A DNA stretch of 64,000 nt, taken from positions 37,847-101,846 of the forward strand of contig UQFE01000006.1 of NCBI GenBank assembly GCA_900540255.1, read 5' to 3'. Below the pieces are notes generated by a model that saw only the letters and a list, made by a program, of their open reading frames with translations, was not told the DNA's origin and did no database searches. Origin of the DNA: an uncultured Clostridium sp. Lineage in GTDB: Bacteria > Bacillota > Clostridia > Clostridiales > Clostridiaceae. The translations under genes were made by a program, and so were the position numbers. Shown piece by piece: positions 1 through 7,027 of the stretch; the stretch's first letter is position 1; each line of letters opens with the position of its first letter.

Positions 1-288
1 GCTGCTAATCAAAATAATAGTACAGCTGCTAATCAAAATAATATTATAGCTAATAATGCAAGCAATAGTACTGTAAATAGCAATAATAAAATAACAATAG
101 AAGAAGCAAAAAGCATAGCATTAAAACATTCTAACTTAGATGAAAGTCAGGTTTCATTTATGAAAGCTAAATATGAATTTGATGATGGAATAGGAAAGTA
201 TGAAATAGAATTTTATTATAACTTTAAAGAATATGAGTATGAAATAAATGCATCTAATGGTGAAATCATTAAATATAAAATGGATTAA
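1..288 (+). CDS. C-terminal part of PepSY-type secreted/lipoprotein (5' end outside window)
   Basis: The reading frame is open from base 1 and ends in TAA, giving 95 residues of a protein that begins before the window. It starts with an Asn/Gln/Ala-rich linker in which AANQNN-type units are repeated. A compact region of about 65 residues follows, beginning ITIEEAKSIAL and ending GEIIKYKMD, which is the layout of a single PepSY domain. PepSY domains are usually extracytoplasmic and often linked to protease inhibition or envelope sensing. The low-complexity linker suggests a surface tether. The function of this protein cannot be told from the fragment. A hairpin terminator follows. Confidence 0.6.
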   Translation, partial: AANQNNSTAANQNNIIANNASNSTVNSNNKITIEEAKSIALKHSNLDESQVSFMKAKYEFDDGIGKYEIEFYYNFKEYEYEINASNGEIIKYKMD

Positions 289-323
289 ATTAGTTTTGGG
301 GAAAATATATAAATAATAACTAT

Positions 324-364
324 AAGGTAGATAATATATAACGTTATTTATCTTATTTTTTTTT
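324..364 (+). terminator. Rho-independent terminator after the PepSY-type gene
   Basis: AAGGTAGATAA pairs with TTATTTATCTT, with two G-U pairs, and is followed by a run of T residues. Confidence 0.6.
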
Positions 365-448
365 ATAGAAAATTTATTAAAATAGTCTTTAATAAGTTTA
401 TTGTAAATATAATTATAAATGAATAAAAATATATATTATGTAACTGTT

Positions 449-476
449 TTGTAACTTAAAAGCAGTTATATATAAT
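449..476 (+). promoter_or_regulatory. Sigma-A-type promoter of the polysaccharide deacetylase gene
   Basis: TTGTAA (449-454) and TATAAT (471-476) are separated by 16 bp, about 48 bp before the TTG start. The -35 lies inside a direct repeat, TGTAACT at 439-445 and 450-456. The repeats are 11 bp apart, the spacing expected for an OmpR/PhoB-class regulator. Confidence 0.6.
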
Positions 477-523
477 TATAATATAGGTGTAAATTATAGT
501 AAAAGGTATAGGGGGAGTTAAAG

Positions 524-1477
524 TTGAGGAAGTTAAAAAGAAAAAATAAAAAAAATTCTAAGGTAGAAAAGATACTTATTAGTATTATATCTGTTTTAAT
601 AGTTATATTAATTGGGGTAATTGCTTTAAATATAAATAAAGGAAGGACTTCAGAAGTAAGTGTTAATCAAAATCAAAAGGAAGATAATAATGAGATAAAA
701 AGCAATATTAATGAAGAAAAAAGTAATGAAAAAGAAAGTGATAATGAACAAGAAACTGATAGTGCAATATATACTAGTTATGAAAATGATATAAATGCAG
801 ATAATGCTAGAGATATAGAAAATATGCTAAATAAGTGGAGTTATTTAAGGGAAGATGGAAAAAAGATTGCATATCTTACATTTGATGATGGCCCATCTGT
901 TGAAACAACGCCTAAAATATTAGAAACGCTTAGAAAGAATAATATTAAAGCTACATTTTTTGTATTAGGAAGCAATGTTGAAAAAAGTGATACTCAAAAA
1001 GAGTTATTAAAAGAAATGGTAAAAGAAGGCCATGCAATAGGAAATCATGGTTATTGTCATGATTATAGTATATTATATCCAGGAAGAGTTGCAGATACTA
1101 CAGTATTTATAAATGATATGGAAAAGTCAGAAAATGTTATGAAATCAGTTTTGGGAGATAGCTTTAGTACAAAGGTAATTAGATTTCCAGGTGGGCATAT
1201 GTCATGGAAAACAGGAGATTTGGATAAGGTTCTTGAACAAGATGGATATACTTATATAGATTGGAATGTATTAAATGGAGATGCTGAAAGTAATGGAAGA
1301 ACTGTGGAACAGTTAATTAATAGGTTAAAAGAAACAGTGACTGATTTAGCAGGAAATGATGATGTATTAGTTATTTTAATGCATGATACAGATGCAAAAG
1401 TAACAACAGCAGAATCTTTACAACAAAGTATTGATTATTTAAAATCATTAGGTTATGAATTTAGAACATTAAAATAA
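524..1477 (+). CDS. Membrane-anchored polysaccharide (peptidoglycan) deacetylase
   Basis: This is a carbohydrate esterase family 4 (NodB-fold) enzyme that would remove N-acetyl groups from cell-wall glycan outside the cell. A Lys-rich N-terminus and one membrane segment (about residues 16-37) are followed by an Asn/Glu/Lys-rich linker to about residue 90, then the catalytic domain. Visible motifs are TFDDGPS (about 118-124, catalytic and metal Asp), HGYCH (about 175-179, the metal histidine pair), RFPGG and LMHDT near the C-terminus. Start TTG 524 has GGGGGAG at a good distance. It is followed by its own terminator and then a two-component system. Lysozyme resistance (PgdA-like) is the usual role; a sporulation role is possible. 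Confidence 0.85.
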   Translation: MRKLKRKNKKNSKVEKILISIISVLIVILIGVIALNINKGRTSEVSVNQNQKEDNNEIKSNINEEKSNEKESDNEQETDSAIYTSYENDINADNARDIENMLNKWSYLREDGKKIAYLTFDDGPSVETTPKILETLRKNNIKATFFVLGSNVEKSDTQKELLKEMVKEGHAIGNHGYCHDYSILYPGRVADTTVFINDMEKSENVMKSVLGDSFSTKVIRFPGGHMSWKTGDLDKVLEQDGYTYIDWNVLNGDAESNGRTVEQLINRLKETVTDLAGNDDVLVILMHDTDAKVTTAESLQQSIDYLKSLGYEFRTLK

Positions 1478-1485
1478 TGAGTGTA

Positions 1486-1525
1486 AATGCTGGGTAAATA
1501 CAATATTTATCCAGTATTTTATTTG
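1486..1525 (+). terminator. Rho-independent terminator after the deacetylase gene
   Basis: AATGCTGGGTAAATA pairs almost fully with TATTTATCCAGTATT across a 3-nt loop, followed by TTTATTT. Confidence 0.7.
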
Positions 1526-1584
1526 TATAAATTTGAAATTATAAATAAGGTATAATAATTAATTTGGAAGTTTGAGGACTAGTA

Positions 1585-2265
1585 ATGAAGAAGATACTAA
1601 TAATTGAAGATGAAGAAAGTATAAGAGGATTTTTAAAAATAAATTTAAAAAGAAATGGATATGAAGTAATTGAGGCTGATAATGGTGAGTTAGGGGTAAA
1701 ATTAGCTTTAAAGGAAAAACCAGCAATTATAATATTAGATGTTATGTTACCAGGAATAGATGGATTTAAGGTTTGTAAAATTATTAGAAATGAAGATGAA
1801 AAAGTTGGAATAATTATGCTTACAGCTAAAAGTCAAGATTTGGATAAAATAATGGGATTAGAATATGGAGCTGATGATTATATTATAAAGCCATTTAATC
1901 CAATGGAACTTTTATTAAGGATAAAAGCATTATTAAGAAGAATTAGTGATTATGAAGAAAAGAAAGGTATAATTCAAGGCAAATTTAAATTAGATATTTA
2001 TGCAAAAAGGATATTTAAAAATAATAAAGAAATAGATTTAACACCTAAAGAGTATTCAATAATAAAGCTATTTATTGAAAATCCTAATAAAGCATTTTCT
2101 AGGGATGAATTAATGGATTTAGTTTGGGGGGAAGATTATATTGGTGATCCTAAAATTGTTGATGTTAATATAAGAAGGTTAAGAAGCAAAATAGAATGTT
2201 CGTCATTAAATGAAAAATTTATTGAAACAATATGGGGATTTGGATATAGATGGAGAGATGATTAA
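1585..2265 (+). CDS. OmpR/PhoB-family response regulator
   Basis: A 226-residue two-domain regulator. The receiver domain (about 1-120) shows the acidic pair in IIEDEES, the phospho-acceptor Asp in ILDVMLPG (about residue 52), the switch Thr in MLTAKS and the Lys in IIKPF. The C-terminal winged helix (about 130-225) has the family patterns DLTPKEYSIIKLF and VDVNIRRLRSKI and ends FGYRW. It would act as a DNA-binding activator once phosphorylated by the adjoining kinase, whose start overlaps its 3' end. A TATAAT box lies at 1551-1556. The regulon is unknown; the flanking deacetylase and lipoprotein suggest a cell-envelope stimulus. Confidence 0.9.
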   Translation: MKKILIIEDEESIRGFLKINLKRNGYEVIEADNGELGVKLALKEKPAIIILDVMLPGIDGFKVCKIIRNEDEKVGIIMLTAKSQDLDKIMGLEYGADDYIIKPFNPMELLLRIKALLRRISDYEEKKGIIQGKFKLDIYAKRIFKNNKEIDLTPKEYSIIKLFIENPNKAFSRDELMDLVWGEDYIGDPKIVDVNIRRLRSKIECSSLNEKFIETIWGFGYRWRDD

Positions 2266-3658
2266 ATTGAAGAGTATAAGGAGTAAGCTATTAAAAAACT
2301 TTCTAATAGTAATAATATCAACTATCACTATATTAGATATACTTACAATTTTATGTCTTAAAGGATATTACTATAAAAGTACTCAAAATTCGTTAATTAA
2401 TGAATTAGAATCTTCTATTAATTTTTATCAAAAATATTTTTCGAATAAAAAATTAATGGAAAATATATATGATAATGCTGATGTTTTATGGAATGCTAAA
2501 GAAGAACAAATAGAGGTTTTAGATTCAAATGGAAACTTATTAATGGATTCTTATGGAATACGTGATAATAAACTTTTAAGTACTCCAGATATAATAAAAG
2601 CTAAAAATGGGGAAATAGGAGTTTGGAGTGGATATATAGATTCTTATAATGAAAAAGTAATGGTAATTTCAAAAGGGGTTAACTCAAAAATTGATGAAAA
2701 TGAGATGATTGGAATTATAAGAATTATATTTTCATTACAAGAAGTACATAAAGTATTAGATTCATTTGCTATTTTAATATTATTTGTATCTCTTATTGTT
2801 ATAGTATTAGGAATAATAATGAGTTTAATTGTAGCTATGGATATAGTAAATCCAATAAAAAAGATAACCAGAGTAGCAAAGGAAATGGCTGATGGAAATT
2901 TAGAAATAAGAAGCAATTTTACAGATAATATTGAAATAGCTCAATTGTCAAATACATTAAATTATATGGGAAGTGAAATTGAAAAGCGTGAAAAGTTAAA
3001 AAATGAATTTATTTCTTCGGTTTCACATGAATTAAGAACACCATTAACTGCTATTAAGGGATGGGCAATAACATTAAAGTATGATTACAGTGATACTGAT
3101 ACCATTGAACTTGGTCTTAATATTATAGAAAAGGAAAGTGAACGGTTAGCACAAATGGTAGAAGAATTATTAGATTTTTCTAAATTAATAAATGGAGTGG
3201 TAACTTTAAATAAAAATAAATGTGATATAAAAGTTTTACTTGAATTTATTGAAAACAACTGGAAGATAAGGGCTATTGAAGAAGGGAAAAAGTTTACTGT
3301 TAATATCCAAGGGGATATTGGAGTTGGAATATTTGATGAAAATAGGTTGAAGCAAGTATTAAATAATGTTATAGATAATTCATTTAAGTTTACTGAAAAA
3401 AATGGAAGAATAAATATTAATGCAAATAGAAATGAAAATATTTTAAAATTGATAATTGAGGATAATGGAGTTGGTATTAAAAAAGAGGATTTACCAAGAG
3501 TTAAAGATAAATTTTATAAAGGTAAAAATAGTAAATCTAAAAATGGAATTGGGTTATCAATTTCAGATGAAATAATTATGCTTCATGGTGGTAGTTTTGA
3601 AATTTTTAGTAAGGAAAATGAAGGAACAAAAGTAATAATTGAAATTCCTTTAGTATAA
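2258..3658 (+). CDS. Membrane sensor histidine kinase
   Basis: Partner kinase of the preceding regulator. There are two membrane segments (about residues 10-32 and 165-190) around an extracytoplasmic sensor region of about 130 residues. A HAMP linker follows, then the H-box SHELRTPLTAIKGW, an N-box (LNNVIDNSFKFT), a G1 box (EDNGVGI) and a G2-type IGLSI. The frame stays open upstream to 2210, but that part is only the end of the regulator read in another frame. ATG 2258 overlaps the regulator gene. TTG 2267 is an equally good start because GGAGAG at 2252-2257 is better spaced for it. The ligand is unknown. Confidence 0.88.
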   Translation: MIKLKSIRSKLLKNFLIVIISTITILDILTILCLKGYYYKSTQNSLINELESSINFYQKYFSNKKLMENIYDNADVLWNAKEEQIEVLDSNGNLLMDSYGIRDNKLLSTPDIIKAKNGEIGVWSGYIDSYNEKVMVISKGVNSKIDENEMIGIIRIIFSLQEVHKVLDSFAILILFVSLIVIVLGIIMSLIVAMDIVNPIKKITRVAKEMADGNLEIRSNFTDNIEIAQLSNTLNYMGSEIEKREKLKNEFISSVSHELRTPLTAIKGWAITLKYDYSDTDTIELGLNIIEKESERLAQMVEELLDFSKLINGVVTLNKNKCDIKVLLEFIENNWKIRAIEEGKKFTVNIQGDIGVGIFDENRLKQVLNNVIDNSFKFTEKNGRININANRNENILKLIIEDNGVGIKKEDLPRVKDKFYKGKNSKSKNGIGLSISDEIIMLHGGSFEIFSKENEGTKVIIEIPLV

Positions 3659-3671
3659 GAAAGGAAATAAG

Positions 3672-5129
3672 ATGAAGTTTAAAATAAAATTTATAATAAT
3701 TAGTTTAATATTTACATCAATGTTTATAAGTTGTGAAAAAGAGAAAGTGGATGTAATGAATACTTTTAATTTTACTGGAGTTTGGAAGGTTAATTCAGTG
3801 GAAATATTAAGTGATGATATTGATAATGGAAATATTAATAATATCATAAATAAAGAAATAAAATTAGGAAATAATGAATTAAAAATATTTGATAACAAAA
3901 AGCAAAAAATAAATTATAAATTAAGAGCTGTTAAAAGCGATTATACATTATCTTATGAAAAAAAATTAACTATGGATAAGTATATGGATGGAAGAGAAAC
4001 AGTAGATTTAATATCAATAAGAGATAACAACAAAATAATAGGTGAATTTTTTTTAAATTCAAATGATGAAATGATTTTTATATATGATGTATATTTATTA
4101 AAGTTAATTAGGGTTTCAAATGATGTTGTATTTGAAAATGATGATAATGAAGAAAAAGAAGATGAATTTAATAATTATTATGACTTTTCAGAGGGAGTTA
4201 TGATAGGACTTAAAACTCCTAGGGAAGAAAATGATGATGGTACTTATAGCATTGAAAAATATAGAACACTTTGGGTATCATATAATAATTATAAGTTAGG
4301 ATATATATATGCAAAAGATAATATAATTTTTCCAAGATTGACCGGAATATGGAACTTAAGTGTTTATCAAGATAGTAGCAATGGTTTTAATAGTGATGAA
4401 TTTCAAGTTTCTTTATATGATGAAAATGATAAAAAAGAGAAAAGTATAAAGGATGAAAATACTACTAATATATATAAAAGCATACTTTTTGTTGGAAATG
4501 ATTATATAGCAATAAAAGAATATATAGGAAATGAATTTAAGGGAAATTATCCAATATATAAGATATTGCCAGTAAGTAATGTGAATATAGATAATGGATT
4601 ACAAATAAATGAAGTATTTAATGAAAGTGAAAAAATAAAGTATATTAATGAATTAAAAAATAAAATAAATAGTTTATCCATAGAAGAAAAAGAAGGATTA
4701 AATATTGAAAATATTGATTATAACAATATAGCTATTAAGAGGGAATTAGGAAAATGGAGATTTGTAAGTAAGATATTACCTAAGAATATGAATGAAGAAG
4801 GAGAAGAGGTTAATTTAGATATACTACCGGATAAAAGGTTTATCAATTATAATTTAATGTATATTTCATGGAAAGATTTAAAAAATGAACTTGGAATATT
4901 TAAAGATGTTTTTATATCACCTTTATATAAAATTGCATTAATTCAATTTAATGAATATATATCAATTTATAAAATAGAAGATGGTAATATTATTGCAGAA
5001 CCTTTAGAAATGATACCTATTAATGAAAATGAAGAAGTTGTAATGGCAGAATGGTGTAGTGGAAAATATGTAGAGCAATGGGAGAAAGTTTTTATTGATG
5101 GAGAGGTAATCTTAGATAATAATTATTAA
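3672..5129 (+). CDS. Predicted lipoprotein of unknown function linked to a two-component system
   Basis: A 485-residue protein with a lipoprotein signal: basic N-terminus, hydrophobic stretch and a lipobox ending in Cys21 (MFISC). The mature part is acidic and Asn/Lys/Glu-rich. It has two stretches that look alike around FTGVWKVNSVEI and LTGIWNLSVYQD, and a third near KRELGKWRFVSKI, so it may contain repeated lipocalin-like beta domains. This is only an impression from spacing. It begins 13 bp after the kinase gene with AAAGGAAA as ribosome site, so it is probably co-transcribed and may be an accessory sensor or target. I do not recognise a named family. Confidence 0.6.
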   Translation: MKFKIKFIIISLIFTSMFISCEKEKVDVMNTFNFTGVWKVNSVEILSDDIDNGNINNIINKEIKLGNNELKIFDNKKQKINYKLRAVKSDYTLSYEKKLTMDKYMDGRETVDLISIRDNNKIIGEFFLNSNDEMIFIYDVYLLKLIRVSNDVVFENDDNEEKEDEFNNYYDFSEGVMIGLKTPREENDDGTYSIEKYRTLWVSYNNYKLGYIYAKDNIIFPRLTGIWNLSVYQDSSNGFNSDEFQVSLYDENDKKEKSIKDENTTNIYKSILFVGNDYIAIKEYIGNEFKGNYPIYKILPVSNVNIDNGLQINEVFNESEKIKYINELKNKINSLSIEEKEGLNIENIDYNNIAIKRELGKWRFVSKILPKNMNEEGEEVNLDILPDKRFINYNLMYISWKDLKNELGIFKDVFISPLYKIALIQFNEYISIYKIEDGNIIAEPLEMIPINENEEVVMAEWCSGKYVEQWEKVFIDGEVILDNNY

Positions 5130-5179
5130 TATAAAAGTAGCAAAAAAAGATTAAAATGTATAATTTTACTTTGTGGGTA

Positions 5180-5207
5180 TTGAAAATAAAAATATTTATG
5201 TTATAAT
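5180..5207 (+). promoter_or_regulatory. Promoter of the zinc-ribbon protein gene
   Basis: TTGAAA (5180-5185) and TATAAT (5202-5207) are separated by 16 bp. Transcription from here would give a leader of about 110 nt before the ATG at 5328, long for so small a gene. Confidence 0.6.
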
Positions 5208-5327
5208 AAATAAGAAGTCAAATTTTGACGATTAAAAGATTTAAAGTAGATTAATAAAATTTCTCCTTATTTTTAAGAGATATATTATTAAACCATGATA
5301 AATCTTAAGAAAATGGAGGAATTTATA

Positions 5328-5486
5328 ATGGCAGATAAGACTATCGTATGCAGAGATTGCGAAAAAGAATTTTTATTCACAGAAGGTGAACAAGCATTCT
5401 ACAAAGAAAAAGGATTCGATAACGAACCAGTAAGATGTGCTGATTGCAGAAGAGCAAGAAAAGCTCAACAAAACAACAGAAAGTAA
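5328..5486 (+). CDS. Small zinc-ribbon protein (probable zinc-binding domain), highly expressed type
   Basis: A 52-residue protein with two zinc-knuckle pairs, CRDC near residues 7-10 and CADC near 36-39. This is the layout of the short 'probable zinc-ribbon domain' proteins common in clostridia. The frame is open upstream to 5295, but GGAGGA at 5315-5320 is spaced correctly only for ATG 5328. Many codons end in C (ATC, TGC, TTC, TAC, AAC), unlike neighbouring genes, which indicates strong expression. It has its own promoter, a long leader and a strong terminator. A ribosome- or nucleic-acid-linked role is plausible but not shown. Confidence 0.8.
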   Translation: MADKTIVCRDCEKEFLFTEGEQAFYKEKGFDNEPVRCADCRRARKAQQNNRK

Positions 5487-5500
5487 TTAATTTTTTTAAA

Positions 5501-5530
5501 ACTGTAAGAATTTTTCTTACAGTTTTTTTT
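5501..5530 (+). terminator. Strong Rho-independent terminator after the zinc-ribbon gene
   Basis: ACTGTAAGAA pairs perfectly with TTCTTACAGT and is followed by eight T residues. Confidence 0.85.
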
Positions 5531-5648
5531 ATATAAATGATTATTGAATCATTGGAATTATATATAAATTTTTAAATTTTATTTTAGTATAATATTTTAA
5601 AAAATAAGGAAAAATAAAAAATAACAGAATAACAAATATTTAACAAAG

Positions 5649-5677
5649 TTGGTGGAAAATATGGTAAAATGTATAAA
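5649..5677 (+). promoter_or_regulatory. Candidate promoter of the LCP-family gene
   Basis: TTGGTG (5649-5654), a 17-bp spacer and TATAAA (5672-5677), 34 bp before the GTG start. Confidence 0.45.
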
Positions 5678-5710
5678 GTAAATATAGTTTAATAATAGGG
5701 GGCAGAATAG

Positions 5711-6832
5711 GTGAATAAAAATAAGGAAAAAAGGAGTAAGAAAAAGTCTTTAAAAAAGAGAAGTATAATTTTTTCTATTTCAACTTTATTAATATTATGT
5801 GTAATTGGTACATGTGTAGCCTATTATATATATGTAAGAAATAAGATATATACTAAAAATGAAAATATTCAATTCCAAACAATAGAATATGAAAATAAAA
5901 AAAAGGATGATGATGAAGTTAATTATAAAGAAGTTAATGGAATTACAAATGTATTATTAGTTGGTACAGATGGAAGAGATGTAGATGAAAGAGCAAGAGC
6001 AGATTCTATTATAATTGCAACATTGGATAATAATAATAAAGAAGTAAGATTAACATCCCTATTTAGAGATACTTTAGTTAATATTGATGGTCATGGGGCA
6101 CAAAAGTTAAATGCAGCAATGGCATTTGGAGGAATAGATTTATTAAGAGATACTATACAAGAAACATATAAGATAAGTATTGATAAGTATGTAATAATAA
6201 ATTTCTGGGGATTTGAAGCTATAATTGATCAAATTGGTGGAGTTGAAGTAAATGTAAAGAATTATCAGTTAAACGAATTAAATAAATATATAGGTGAATC
6301 TACAGGCGGTAATGATTATCCTGTCACAAAATCAGGATTACAATTATTAAATGGAAAACAAGCGTTATCTTATGCAAGAATAAGAAAAGGCGTAGGTGAT
6401 GAATTTGAAAGAACAGAAAGACAAAGGGAAGTATTATTTAAAGTTGCAGAAAAACTAAGAGAGACAAAGCCAACAAAATATTTTGGTATTTTAAATAGTA
6501 TGTTAGATAATATAAGCACAAATATAGAACCATTAGATGCATTAAATATGGCTTATACAATTTATAAATTTCCTAGCTTAGAAACAAAGCAAATACACAT
6601 ACCTCTTACAGAATTATCAGATGATATGGATTATGGCGGAGAAGTAGGTTGGGTATTTATAATGGATAAGGAACAAAATACAAAGGTTTTACATGACTTT
6701 ATATTTAATGATATAGAACCAGATGAAAGTACTTTTGACTATGATGCTCTAAGAGAATCACTTTCAAAGTATAAAACTGGAGAATGGAAAAATGATTATA
6801 AAAATATCACAAGTAAAGGTGAAAATGATTAA
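5711..6832 (+). CDS. LytR-CpsA-Psr (LCP) family cell-wall glycopolymer ligase
   Basis: LCP enzymes transfer teichoic acid or other anionic polymers from undecaprenyl-diphosphate carriers to peptidoglycan, outside the membrane. The 373-residue protein has a Lys/Arg-rich N-terminus, one membrane segment (about 20-42) and an LCP domain from about 75 to 230. The expected motifs are LLVGTDGRD, ARADSIIIAT, LTSLFRDTLV, ALSYARIRKG and the Arg-rich ERTERQREVL. The GTG start has AGGGGG 8 bp upstream. It is monocistronic between a zinc-ribbon gene and a 14-bp stem hairpin. The exact polymer cannot be inferred. Confidence 0.9.
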   Translation: MNKNKEKRSKKKSLKKRSIIFSISTLLILCVIGTCVAYYIYVRNKIYTKNENIQFQTIEYENKKKDDDEVNYKEVNGITNVLLVGTDGRDVDERARADSIIIATLDNNNKEVRLTSLFRDTLVNIDGHGAQKLNAAMAFGGIDLLRDTIQETYKISIDKYVIINFWGFEAIIDQIGGVEVNVKNYQLNELNKYIGESTGGNDYPVTKSGLQLLNGKQALSYARIRKGVGDEFERTERQREVLFKVAEKLRETKPTKYFGILNSMLDNISTNIEPLDALNMAYTIYKFPSLETKQIHIPLTELSDDMDYGGEVGWVFIMDKEQNTKVLHDFIFNDIEPDESTFDYDALRESLSKYKTGEWKNDYKNITSKGEND

Positions 6833-6862
6833 GAAAATAGTGATATATTAGATTAAATAAGA

Positions 6863-6903
6863 TAAAGTTATTTGCAGTTAAATTTTTATTGCAAATAACT
6901 TTA
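6863..6903 (+). terminator. Terminator-like hairpin after the LCP gene
   Basis: TAAAGTTATTTGCA and TGCAAATAACTTTA form a perfect 14-bp stem. Only a weak T-rich tail (TTATATAT) follows, so termination may be partial. Confidence 0.55.
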
Positions 6904-6923
6904 TATATAAAATAAAGAATTTA

Positions 6924-6953
6924 TTGTAGATAAAAATATAAAGATAGTATAAA
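6924..6953 (+). promoter_or_regulatory. Promoter of the pullulanase gene
   Basis: TTGTAG (6924-6929), an 18-bp spacer and TATAAA (6948-6953). The predicted transcription start is near 6960. Confidence 0.5.
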
Positions 6954-6968
6954 ATTAATATATCACAA

Positions 6969-6980
6969 GGAAACGTTTCC
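6969..6980. promoter_or_regulatory. LacI/CcpA-class operator palindrome at the pullulanase promoter
   Basis: GGAAACGTTTCC is a perfect 12-bp palindrome with the central CG typical of catabolite-responsive elements and maltose-regulator operators. It lies about 9-20 bp downstream of the predicted start, so a bound LacI-family protein would block transcription. Sugar control of pullulanase is the expected role; which regulator binds is inference. Confidence 0.6.
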
Positions 6981-7027
6981 GAAAATTAGGTGATTAATTT
7001 AGATAAAAGAAAGAAGTGGGTAATGAG

